From Bretschneidera sinensis (lineage: Eukaryota > Streptophyta > Magnoliopsida > Brassicales > Akaniaceae), in assembly GCA_023935145.1 (NCBI GenBank), contig CM043701.1, positions 76,056,317 to 76,120,316 on the forward strand: a DNA stretch of 64,000 bases, written 5' to 3'. Made by a program: the position numbers and the translations under genes. Position 1 is the first letter of the stretch, and the number at the start of each line of letters is the position of its first letter. A model generated the notes under the pieces. The model searched no databases. It was not told the DNA's origin and was given only the letters and a program-made list of their open reading frames with translations. This document shows positions 45,096 through 56,046 of the stretch, in pieces.

Positions 45096-46066
45096 TGTTG
45101 GTATTTGTATAATGTTTAAACATGGTTTAAGGTTTAAACAAGAGATGGAAGAATGACTTTCAGCATGTTAAAGGAGTGCACACAAGTGTGCACATCACTT
45201 TGGGTGTGTGTGCACACCTCTATTCAGCAAGACAAATAAGTGCGCACAGCTGTGAAGGGTCTAGCTTCAGTGTGCGCCACAGCCCTACTCCTTCCAGGCC
45301 ATGGCACCCAGCAAGGAGGAAGTCTTGGTGGAGGGCAGTGCTGCACCTCTCCCTCACCAAGGCCGCGGCGCCCAGAAAGTGGTGAAAAGGGTGTTTTGCC
45401 TAGCGTCGCAACATGCCTTATTCAGTGCCAAGGTGCTAGGCACACTGACGCACACATATTCCACTTGATTCAGCCTCTTGTTAAGTGCATGGGTGCAAGG
45501 TTAAAATGCACAACATCACTTAGAATTGATGGAGGGCCATGGTTGATTGGTCCTCAAGATCTAAGGGTGGAGAATGACACTCAAGATTGAATAAGAAGTT
45601 GGTGCACTATATAAAAGGTCACCTAGGTTCAATCTCATGATAGAATGAAATGTGAAAGACATTGTGAAAAGACATAAGAGTGTGTGTGAATGAGAGAATT
45701 ATGTGAGAGTGCAAAGACACAGACATACAAGAGGGACTCATTGTAGAGAGGCTGGTTGTAAAGAGAGAAGTAATATAGATAGTGGGTAGAGAGCTTTTGT
45801 AATAGTCCTATCACTTTCTTTCTTCTCATCTTTGTTTCTTCAAGAACTTAAGCTTATTGGAGTAGGTTGCTATGATTGTAAGAACCATCGATTTAGTGCA
45901 GAGAGTTCGGAGGACCTCACAGGGACGTAGGCTATTGCCGAACCGTGATAACAATTGCTTGTCTTCTTTCTTGCTTTGGTTGCTGTTTCTTTTCTTTACA
46001 AGTCATTCTAGACTTGAGTGTTTGGAATATCACCACCTAGGCATCTTGTCAAGGTGATTTCCAACA
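45096..46066 (+). repeat. Copia Y 3' LTR
   Basis: 971 bp, TGTTGG...CCAACA. It aligns over its full length with the 5' LTR, with scattered substitutions and a small extra segment near 45180. Confidence 0.9.
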
Positions 46067-46071
46067 CCAAT

Positions 46072-47367
46072 TTATCAGTAAAGGTGTAGTTTTGAAGGTA
46101 TCTAGTAGGGTACTCACAATATTGAAGAGAAAAAGGGTAGCTAGACTTTATCATTTATTGGGAAACATTGTGGAGGGTGTTTGTGCAGTTTCAACATCGG
46201 GTGACTAGGAGAACGATGTAACTCGGTTTATGGAATATGAATGAGAGGGGGATGATTGAGCTTTTTAAACGAGGTCTTCTGTGTTGTCAAAATATGGGCC
46301 AGCTAGAATTTTGTGAGCATTGTGTCTATAGTAAACAATTCCAGGTTCGTTTTAGCAAAAGGGTTCATCGGATGAAAGGCATAGTTGACTAAATCCACTC
46401 GGATTTGTGGGGTCTTTATCGAGTTGTACCCAAGGGCGATTCATCTTATATGATGACGTTTATTGATGATTTCTCAATGAAGGCATTGGTGTACATCTTG
46501 AAACATAAGATTGATGTGTTCCTCACATTTAAAAAGTGAAATAATTTGACCAAGAAGTAGACAGGGAAGAAGATCAAACACTTCCAGATAGACAATGATA
46601 TTGAATTTTGCAATGATGATTTTGATTCTTTTTGCAAGGACAAAGGTATTGTTAGACATCACATTGTCAAAAAGACAACATAATGATGTTGTAGAGAGGA
46701 TGGATATAACACTCCTAGAGAGAGCACTTTGTATATTCTCAGACATTGGGCTTTCTTAAGATTTTTGGACTGAAGTTGTTAGTCATGCTTGCTACCATGT
46801 AAATCAGTCTACATCCACTGCTATTGATATGAACACTCCAGAGAAAGTATGGTCGGGTAATCCTGCTGATTATTCATAGTTGGGGGTATCTGCTTGCCAT
46901 GTGTATGCTCATGTTCAAGATGGAAAACCTTGAACCGAGGGCAGTGAAGTGCATATTTATAGGATATACACTTGGGGTGAAAGGATATCGTTTGTGGTGT
47001 GTTGGTAAGCCACCTTGATTCCTCATTAGTAGAGATGTTATTTTCAATGAGTCTATCATGCTCGATAAGGAGCAAGTTCATGAGTCTTCTCTTATAGCAA
47101 GTCAGGACCTTGGTGTCACCGAGAAAGTGGAGTTTGAGGTAAGAAGTTCAGATCAGACAGTGCATAAAACATATGAGGTTCAAGATGGCACTGGTAGGGA
47201 CACTTGTGGGGTGCAGAATCCAGTGGATGAAGATGAACCATTGGAGATGGAGGCACCACAGGAACAACAATATAGTATTGTTACTGATAGAGAAAGGAGA
47301 AAGATCAGGTCTCCTTATAAACATGCGCAAGCCAATCTGATAGCATATGCCTTACTAGTTGTAGAGA
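46072..47367 (+). pseudogene. Copia X second copy: integrase and linker
   Basis: The same element as 38308-39410, continued after copia Y. Integrase words are LEFCEHCVYSKQ (zinc site, 46305), IHSDLWGL (46397), FIDDFSMKALVY (46460) and IDNDIEF (46599, catalytic Asp). Then a linker includes VRSSDQTVHKTYEVQDGTG. Several stops and a frameshift. It is cut at 47367 by the GACCCGAA-rich element. Confidence 0.75.
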
Positions 47368-49547
47368 GTTAGAAGATGCAAAATCTGAACCGACTCGCTC
47401 GAAATTTGAAAACATATTAAAATAAAATGACCCGAACCTGACTCGACCTGAACTGAAGATACTCGAAACCTAAAATAACTCATGCCCAAAACGACCAGAA
47501 CCCGAATGACCTGAAACCTGAAATGACCCAGGCCAAAAATAACTCGAAACTTGAAATGACAATAACCTGAATGATCTGAAACATGATCGAATCTGAACCC
47601 GAGACAACCTGATTCAAAAACCCAAATTAACCTGATTTTTTTAACAATTTTTTTGTTTGTTAAACTGATGGTAGTAAAATAGAAATTGTTATCTCATTAT
47701 CTCATATATAGTCATAATTATAAATAAAACTGAGGTAAAATGAGTTGAATTTGAAATTTAAAAATAAGAAAGACGATACTAATATACTATAACTCTATAA
47801 GTTATTCATTTTACGTTTATAGTTTTATTATTTGGCTATCAATTTGACAAATAGAAAATCATGTATGACATTTCTATACTTTGAAGTACAATACTAGTAC
47901 AATTAAATTCAGTAACACTGTGTTTGAGAATTCAAGTGAAAAGGAATAAATTAAAAAAAATGGGGGGTTGATACTTGTTAAGTTATTAACTTACCTTTGT
48001 TATGACATTTGACATTTCATTGAATTGAAATGACATAAGGCTACAATGGGATAAAAACCAAGATGGACAAAAATCAGCTTTCCCAATGAGCTGTTTGAGT
48101 TCATTCTTGCTACTTTGGAGTTTATAGCTATTTATGACCAAATTTAAATATATATTTCTTTACATAATTGTATCACTTCAATTTGAGAAATGAAATTTGG
48201 ATTTTCAAAAGGCCATTTCAAGACCTCATAGGGAGGGAGAATAGTGGCAACATACACATCACTTTGGCCAGTTCTATGCAGGCAATAAATATAGGCTCTT
48301 GACAAAATTTAAGGATTAGAATATTGATGATAAATTCATCTAAGGTTTAAAATGGGTTGTGGTTTAAGGTAAACAGGTCAAGCCTGACCTAGATGGTATT
48401 TATTTTTTGTTACTTTAGTTTTTTAAGAGATGACTTTATCTACTTTTTAAAATCACATTTTAATATACCTAAGGTAAATCTTAATGAACAAAAATAATAC
48501 TGGTAGATAAAAGATAAGCTTATATTATTGAATTTATTTTTACATTACATTATATTTACATGATTTAATTAAATTCTAATAAATGGATCTTGGTAGATGT
48601 CTTGAAGAAATTTTTTTCCTCCTATGTGTTACTCTTCCTAAACACATTTTTTCGATCAAAGAAAATGGTTATCAAGATTATTTTTCCCATTTCATTTATG
48701 GAGTACTATTCTCTTTTAATAACTTATTCAAGAAGCACACACTTGAGAGGGAAAAACAGAGAATTACATATAAGATTGATAACACACGTTAGCTCTAAAA
48801 AGGTATCCGACTTTTGAAACCATGAAATGAAAGTTAAATATAACTTTCCTAAAGGACATATTTTTTATATGACTCGTTAGATGGACGAGTCATATAACTT
48901 AAATATAATTTTCCTAAAGCATATATATTTTTTATAAGTTAGTATTATTCAAGTAGGCTATTAGAATTATTTAAAAATATAGAATTTTTAACTTATTTTG
49001 ATGCATTTTTTAAACAAAAAAGGTAAAATCATCCCTTAATAAAAAGTACAGTTTTATAATATAATTTTTGTAAAAAAATATATGTTAAATAATTCAATTA
49101 TCCGATTATAATTTGAATATCAACATATTCGGATATGCATTGAATTTTATCATGACCTAAACTTAGAGTTTATTATATTATGTTATTAACAAAGAGAGAA
49201 AAACTAAGAACAAATTTTTTCTACATTTATTATTACTAACATGAACTTAATTAGTAATTATATTGAAATTTAGAAAAAAATAAGCTAACATTAGCGGGTC
49301 AACCTGAATTTAAAAAAAATGGTGTAACCTGATGGGTCAACCCGAAACCCGAGGTGACTTGCAATCCAAATGACCTGAGACCCAAGATGACCCATAACCC
49401 TAATGACTCGAGACCCAAAACCACCCCAACCTGAAACAATTTGGACTTGAAATGACTCGTAACCCGAATAACTCGAGCCCGAAATAACCCGAGTCTGGAA
49501 CGACCCAAACCTGACCCGACCTACTCGATTGCCACCTCGACATAGAG
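47368..49547. mobile_element. GACCCGAA-rich element, copy 2, inserted in copia X
   Basis: TGTAGAGA occurs directly on both sides (47360-47367 and 49548-49555), an 8-bp target duplication of hAT size. The left edge (47395-47640) and right edge (49290-49535) are arrays of GACCCGAA-type words in the same orientation. The core (47650-49280) is AT-rich with no credible gene. The right end GATTGCCACCTCGAC matches copy 1 (GGTTGCCACCTCTAC). The terminal bases are not an obvious inverted pair. Confidence 0.65.
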
Positions 49548-49555
49548 TGTAGAGA

Positions 49556-51202
49556 TAAAAAAATCCTTGTTCTTACAGGGAAATAGTTACTAGTGATGAG
49601 TTTACTTAGTGGTTGACTGCCATGGAGGAGTAGATTGAGTCTTTTCACAAGAATCAAACTTAGGAGCTCATAAAACTACCAAAAGAGCATAAAATTGTTG
49701 GGTGTAAATGGATTTTCAGACAAAAAGAAGGAGTCTGAGTGGTTGCAATAGCGAGGATTAAGGTAAGGCTAGTCGCCAAAGGTTTTAAATAGAGATGGGG
49801 TCTTGACTACCATGAGGTCTTCTCTTCTGCTGTGAAACAAAACTTTATCCGTGTGTTTCTTGACATGGTTACTCTTTATGATCTTAAGTTGGAGCAGCTT
49901 GATGTCAAGACTACTTTTCTGTATGGTGAGTTGGAGGAGTGGATATATATGTCTCAGCTAGAGGGGTTTGTTGTTTCGGGTAAAGAAAATCATCTTTGCT
50001 TACTCAGGAGATCCTTATATGGGTTGAAACAATCGCCTCGAAAATGGTACAAAATGTTTGACAGCTTTGTGGTTAGGAATGGGTATACCCGAAGTAGTTA
50101 TGACAGTTGTGTGTATTGAAAGAGGCTCCAAGATGGTTCAATGGTTTACTTATTGTTGTATATTGATGACAAGCTCATTGTTTCCAAAAACATGTCCACC
50201 ATTGATGATTTGAAAAAACAGTTGAGTGGTGAGCTTAAGATGAAATATTTGGGTGCAACAAGGAGGATACTTGGCATGGAAATTCATAGGGACCATAAGG
50301 CAGGTGGGTTACATTTGTCATAAAAGCACTACATTCAGAAAGCGCTTAAGTGGGTTGGTTTAAAAGAAGCCAAACCTGTGTGTACTTCTCTTGGATCTCA
50401 CTTTAAACTTTCAGCTAAATACTCACTGCAATCGAAGGAATAGGAAGAGTACATGGATCGAGTTCTATATGCCATTGTAATGAGTAGCATGATGTATGAT
50501 ATGGTTTATACTCGTCTTGATATCGCACAGGCTGTCAGTGCGGTTAGTCGCTATATGGCTCATCCAGGCAAGGGACCTTGGCAAGCAGTAAAATGGATTC
50601 TATGATATTTGAGTGGCCCCTCAGATGTTGGTTTGGATAATGATCAGAGTGTTGACTCCAACGACAATGTTATTGGGTTTGTTAACTCAGATTTTGCTTG
50701 AGATTTAGATAAGTGGAGATCGACCACGAGTTATATTTTTACTCTTTCAGGTTCAACTATATCTTGGAGGGCTACATTGCAGTCAACAGTTTCCTTGTCT
50801 ACCATAAAGGCAACACTATGGCAGTTACTAAGGCAGTAAAAGAAGCTTTATGGCTTAGACGCTTGGTTTTAGAACTCAAAGTTAAGCAAACGAAGGTGAT
50901 GGTGTTTTGTGATAGTCAAAGTGCCATACATTTGACAAAGAACACCTTGTTCCATGAGAGAAGCAAACATATTCAGGTTCGGTTTCATTTTATCCAAGGG
51001 TGAAGTTTTGGTTGGAAAGGTTTCTACTAAGGAAAACGCCACGAATATGTTGACTAAGCCGGTTGGTGGAGTCAAGTTCAAGTGTTCCTTGTGCTTGATT
51101 GGAGTCTGAAGTGTCTGATAGCCCTACAAGGCGATTGACATATGCAATAGAGAAATTCCTGACTTATGTACTTGTTTTTCGAATACTCGCTAAGGTGGAG
51201 AT
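49556..51202 (+). pseudogene. Copia X second copy: RT and RNase H
   Basis: RT entry (KLPKEHKIVGCKWIF, 49675), LEQLDVKTTFLYGELEEW (about 49892) and SLYGLKQSPRKWYKMFD (50015) are well preserved. The catalytic YVDD reads YIDDK (50160). RNase H words include SDSxxA remnants and FCDSQSAIHLTKNTLFHERS (about 50900). Multiple stops. It ends in AAGGTGGAGA before LTR3. It is closely similar to the first copy at 36220-37742. Confidence 0.78.
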
Positions 51203-51801
51203 TGTTGTGCACATGGGGCATGCAATTAAGTCAAAAATTGCACACCACCGAACTTGTTTACGGACAAGTTGAAGTCTGCCTTTTTTGATTAATGGGTGGC
51301 ACCAAATCATGTAATAATTTTGGCCACCTACACATTTGACTAAATGGAGTCCGTGTAATAAGGTAGTCACCGAAAGGATCTTTGGTTGGGCATTGATTAT
51401 TCTCCTATAAATTGGAGAAGTTGTGTGTGGCTCGAGTAGTAGAGAGAATTAGAGCAATACATAAGAGTGGTATTCTGAGAGGTTGTAGTGAGGTGCAGCG
51501 AGATTGTGAAAGACTACAGAAAATTATACAGTGTGTGGCCCATATTCTCAAACACTTAGTGGTGAGTTTGGGTGTAATTAGGGATTGAGTTTGAGTGCTT
51601 TAGGTATATCAACACTATTATAATCTCATGTTCATAGTGGAATTTCTCTGGTGTGCTTGTCCGTGGAGTAGGTTTACATCAAACCATGTAAATCTCGTCT
51701 TCTTGTGTGCTTGTTTCTTGTTGATTTAATTGCGAATTTATTTTGAAATATTGTGTTTTGTTGGATTTATTATCCCTAGTGGTATATATTTTTTCACAAC
51801 A
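51203..51801 (+). repeat. Copia X LTR3
   Basis: TGTTGTGCACATGGGGCATG to TTTTTCACAACA, 599 bp, the longest of the three LTRs, directly followed by GGTGG. Confidence 0.85.
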
Positions 51802-52125
51802 GGTGGAAACAAACTCTCTTCATCTCTCTCAAGCATTTCATTCTCCTAAACTGGATTTATCACAGTGGGGAGTGCTTATTGGAGATTTAAAGCTGATAAC
51901 AAAGAGGTTTCAGTCATTCTCGCTAAAGTTCATTTCTTGGGGTGCTAATGCTTGTGCTCATGTGATGGCCAGATATGCAAAACTGTTAGGATAGTAAGTT
52001 GAGTTGGTTTTCTGATCTTCCTTTGGTTCTTCAGGCCAAACTCATTCTTAATGATTGTTTTTTTTTTTTTTTTATGACTTTGCTGGTTGAGTTTATAAAT
52101 AAGATATTCTTTTAAAAAATTGAAC
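51802..52125 (+). pseudogene. LINE-C right part: end of RNase H-like domain and 3' tail
   Basis: The frame of 35940-35983 continues here once copia X and one GGTGG are disregarded. The last words, NACAHVMARYAKLLG, are the typical C-terminus of the RNase H-like domain of plant LINEs. A T run at 52059-52077 and an A/T-rich tail follow. Confidence 0.75.
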
Positions 52126-54404
52126 TTTAGGAATTTTAATTCCTAACATATATTTGCGATTGAGTATGTTAATTCGACGCTACAAAATTCTATTTATAAT
52201 GTTTAATATTCAAAATGAAAAAAAAACAAAATTTAATAATCAAATTTGACCTTATAAAACCCAATTAAATCTAACTCATTTCAATTCATTTTTAATTCAT
52301 AAGACAATTCAAACCAAACCCAATCAAATCTAACTCATTTCATTTCATTTTTAATTGGTAAGATTGAAATTCATACAATTTATTATGAGTTGAATTGATT
52401 TAAGATAAAAAAAAATATTATAAATAGAGTCAAAGTTAACCCTTACTCATATATCCCAACTCATACACTTGGATCGCATATCAACGTTTTTTTAATGGTC
52501 GGATCTATATCAACCCTCAATTGCAAGTGTCATATCATGAGTTGTACTGAATTAAGATAAAAAATAATTATGTCATGAACTGAACGAAGATAGACTCTTA
52601 CTCATATAACCCAACTCATATTCTTGGATCGCATATCAACAAATTTTTTTTTAATGTTCGGGTCCCTATCAGCGCTCAATTGCAAGTACCACAAATCTCT
52701 CGCGTGGTAACTTTTTGAGACCCACGAGGGCGATCCCCTAGCTATATAAGGCTGTTGCAGATGAGTTGCCATCCATTCTATTGCCAGACGCCACGCTAGT
52801 GCTCTGTTGCTATTATTATATGTCACAATAAATTATTCAACAGATAAATGCTAAATCAGCTAACGAGAAGAGTTTGTCACTGAAGATTTACCCAAAAAAA
52901 AATATGTTTTTTCTCTCCTTTTTCCATTCGCATTTGTAGGAGAGTTTATGAATCGAACTTTCTTTGTTTTTATATTTCTTTTTTTCGTTGATATATAATA
53001 TATATTTTTTTTTATTAAAATGATGTTATATAAATAGTAAAAAGATTAATATTCTTTTTGTTCTATAAAAGTTACCATTTATTCTTAAAATAAATAACCT
53101 GAAATGATTGTTCATAATCTAAAAATGAAACATAAAATATTTTTTTTAGATAAAACTTTCACATTTATAGAGATTTCATTATAATAAAGTACAAAATATT
53201 CCAAGAGATAAAATTCTCATACCCTAATTCTACAAAATCGAGTAAGAAAAATGATAAAACCATATTATTGATATAGGTCCGTACCTCCATCCCTGCACCC
53301 CGGGTTAACTAATTGAACCCAAATAAACAGTGAGCCCAAACAATGAGTCTTTAATGGTTTTTTTGTCTGTCTGTTTTGTTTCGTTCCATTATACTTAAAA
53401 AAAAAAAAAGACCCTTTTGCTGAAATTATCGAAGGCGCCACTATCCCGACAATGCAGCTTTTATGAGTCCCACCACATAACATCATGCATGTCAGCTGGT
53501 CGATTACTCTCTTTACTTTTGCAAGTACTGATTAAATAGACTCATACATGTTATTGTTTTCTCATTGGAGGGTGAGACTTTGGCTGTTCAATTTCTTTTC
53601 AGACATCTTTGTTATTTCAATGGGAATTTTGCTATAATTTCTCCTTTTTCTGTACTTAATCCTTGCATTTAGCGGTTTGTCAAAATAAAACAAGGTAACA
53701 AGCAATCATATTCTTCATCATTGATTGAATAAAATTGTCAATGGTGAATGGATGGTGAGCACGTGCCAAACAAAACAAAACAAAACTCAAGAAGCCAAAA
53801 CATTAGACCCATTAGATGTACAGTTAAAAAAAACATTAGGTGTAATTAATTGAAAGATAAACAATTGAAAAAAAAAAAACTAAATATAGCATGCGATTTG
53901 TGTTGTCAGTGTCATTTAAAATAACTCTTATACTTGTTTTTCGAAACAAATGAAAATAAAATTTATTTTTTTAAATAAATTGAAAAAAAAATTAACTAAA
54001 AAAAATATTAAAATGAAATTTTATATTTGATTTTTTTCTGTTAATTTATAGAATTTAATTAAATTCTTATGTTAAAATGTTTGAAATAAATAAAAAATTC
54101 AAAATAGGAGATAAGGGGAGGCAAAGAGAAAATATTTGGTAAACATAACTTTTTTACTATCCATTTAGTAGGTAAATTTTATCAATTTTGATACAATATA
54201 CAATAAACTAACTTAATTTCATTGTGAATTCATTTCAAAATAAATTTTATAATTTTTTTTCTAAACATGATAGGTGGAAGGTTTGGCGGGCCCATTCATT
54301 TTTCTAAGTACTCCCAATATTTGGTAGCATTCAAATCTTATTAACAACAACTAGCAACAATTGATTCGTTCATTATTGTTCTCAAGTCAAAAGCGAGTAT
54401 TTAT
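52126..54404. other. AT-rich intergenic stretch
   Basis: No gene. It holds a tandem duplication of about 156 bp (52429-52692, shared words CTTACTCATATA, CCCAACTCATA and GGATCGCATATCAAC) and near-repeats of AATCTAACTCATTTCA (52268 and 52325). The rest I cannot assign. Confidence 0.5.
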
Positions 54405-54679
54405 TACTCTTTCTGTCTCAAATTATTAGTCATCTTTGAAATGACAAAGGTTTTTAGAAAATCATAATAAATGTATTGAAACCTTTTGGTTATAACATAC
54501 AATTCCATTGTTACCCTTAAGTGGAGTAAACCATTTTGAAGTTGGTGGTTGAGTAAATATTAATATGACAAAGGTATCATTGAAAAAGTAAATTGTATCA
54601 TTTATTAATTATAGAAAGTAAGAAATATTTTAGGATATCCCAAAAAAATGGACTAATAAAATGGGATTGTGGGAGTGTA
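54405..54679. mobile_element. Stowaway-like MITE (Tc1/mariner type)
   Basis: The left end CTCTTTCTGTCTCAAATTATT leads to TTAGTC. The right end GGACTAATAAAATGGGATT leads to GTGGGAGTG. These form an imperfect inverted pair of the CTCCCTCCGTCCCAAATTAT type, and TA stands at each side. Confidence 0.6.
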
Positions 54680-54775
54680 AAATTGATAACCACGACATTT
54701 GATTCAGTGCATAAATTGTTCATTCTAAAACTTTGTAAACATCAATTTTTAACTACAATGAAAAATCAAGTCCTC

Positions 54776-55218
54776 TCTCAAGTGGGGGTTTTTAGGGTTT
54801 AGTGTCCTGCCGGGTTTTTCTAGATCGGGGAGTGTAACAATGAAGGCTTTTAAAGATTTGTGAGAGTGGTAAGCCCAATTCTTTACTGTTTCTCGATCAT
54901 GTGGTTGTTTTACTAAGGTGTAGAGTATCATGGAAGCATCCTTAGATCTACCTTGGGACGAATTATGCTTAACTGAGGAAAAATCATTGGCTATTGATAT
55001 CAACAACGAGGTACAAGAGATTTCACGAATAAAAGAATAACATTGTTTGATTGGGAAGCTAGTTACTTGTTCCTTATATAACAAGGTTGCATTGAAGAAA
55101 ACTATGAGATTGGTTTCGTTAACAATGGATGAGATGTTCATAAGAGAAGTAGGTGTCGAAATCTTTATCTTTGAGTTTAAAAACCCAAATGATAAAAAAA
55201 AAATGTATACGATGGGGT
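54776..55218 (+). pseudogene. LINE-D ORF1, left part (split by copia Z)
   Basis: After a leader, a plus-strand ORF1 of DUF4283 type is legible: IGKLVTCSLYNKVALKKTMR (55048) and EIFIFEFKNPNDKKK (55158). Copia Z interrupts it at the GGGGT site, and it continues at 60577. Confidence 0.65.
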
Positions 55219-55646
55219 TGTTGGATCATAAACTTGATCCATTATGGGAGTCCAAAACCAAACTCAATCAAATTGGAGTCCAAGTCCATAATCAAGGTCC
55301 AAAACTACAAGCATTCTACCTAGAATTTTATTGGTGTGGTAGTTGAGCATGTGAATCATTTGGTAACCTAAAATATTGTTAGAACCACCAAGAAAAATGA
55401 GGTGTATGGTTGTTGTAATTTTGGATTAGTTTATTTGTGTGGTGTAGGATTGTTCTTAAGTAGTATAAATACCCCTCCCCATTTTGGTTTAATCATCAAG
55501 AAGAAGCAAGAGCTTCTAAGTGAGTGAAGAAGCAAAGTCTTCTAAGAGTAAGTTCTAGTATCTTCTTTCTTTTGAGTGAGAGTGCTCTTGTAATATCTCT
55601 TTGAGTTTGAATAAGAGTTGTTTGTGTGAGTGTTTTATTTCCAACA
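55219..55646 (+). repeat. Copia Z 5' LTR
   Basis: TGTTGGATCA...CCAACA, 428 bp. It contains the TATA box and, from about 55490, a transcribed leader of AAGAAGCAAGAG type. Confidence 0.97.
55464..55470 (+). promoter_or_regulatory. TATA box of copia Z
   Basis: TATAAAT followed by ACCCCTCCCC in the 5' LTR. The same sequence recurs at 60389-60395 in the 3' LTR, from where it could drive read-through into LINE-D. Confidence 0.65.
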
Positions 55647-56046
55647 AAGTAGTATCAGAGCTTGAGTTGGAAAGTATACACCATTGCATATCAAATCGAA
55701 GGTATCGACGAGAGAAATCCGACACCGCCAGAATCTCCCCGATCGGTGTTCAGACGCGCCTCCACGAGCCGTCAGAAGATTGCTGCCAGAAAACCGAATT
55801 GACTCACCGAGTTAAGCTGGGTCAGCTGAGTTAGAGCCGAGTTGACCGAGCCATAAGCCTGTTGACCGAGCCGCTTGAACGAACCGCTTGAGCCGAGTTG
55901 ATCGAGCATTCAAAGTCAACTATTGACCAGGTTAGTGTTGACTTTGACCGTTGACCGAAAGTTGAAAATTTTGACCAGGTCCCTCCCAAAGTTTTTCAAC
56001 ATTCCAGATCTATCTACGCAATCAGAATTTCCAAATTCTCAACATA

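Larger units (their letters stand above)
39416..46066 (+). mobile_element. Copia Y: complete LTR element nested in copia X
   Basis: The 5-bp duplication CCAAT flanks it (39411-39415 and 46067-46071). LTRs of 959 and 971 bp start TGTTGG and end CAACA. A primer site TGGTATTAGAGC lies at 40376-40387. The interior carries gag, protease, integrase, a largely deleted RT and an RNase H part. Several LTR differences are visible, including an 11-bp indel, so it is not a very recent insertion. Confidence 0.92.
35984..51801 (+). mobile_element. Copia X: three-LTR tandem copia array, with nested insertions
   Basis: GGTGG at 35979-35983 and again at 51802-51806 is the 5-bp target duplication around the whole block. 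The order is LTR1 remnant (35984-36212), RT-RNase H of a first copy, LTR2 (37743-38221), gag and protease of a second copy, then its integrase and RT-RNase H interrupted by copia Y and a GACCCGAA-rich element, and LTR3 (51203-51801). All coding parts are decayed. The host sequence is LINE-C, which resumes at 51802. Confidence 0.85.
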
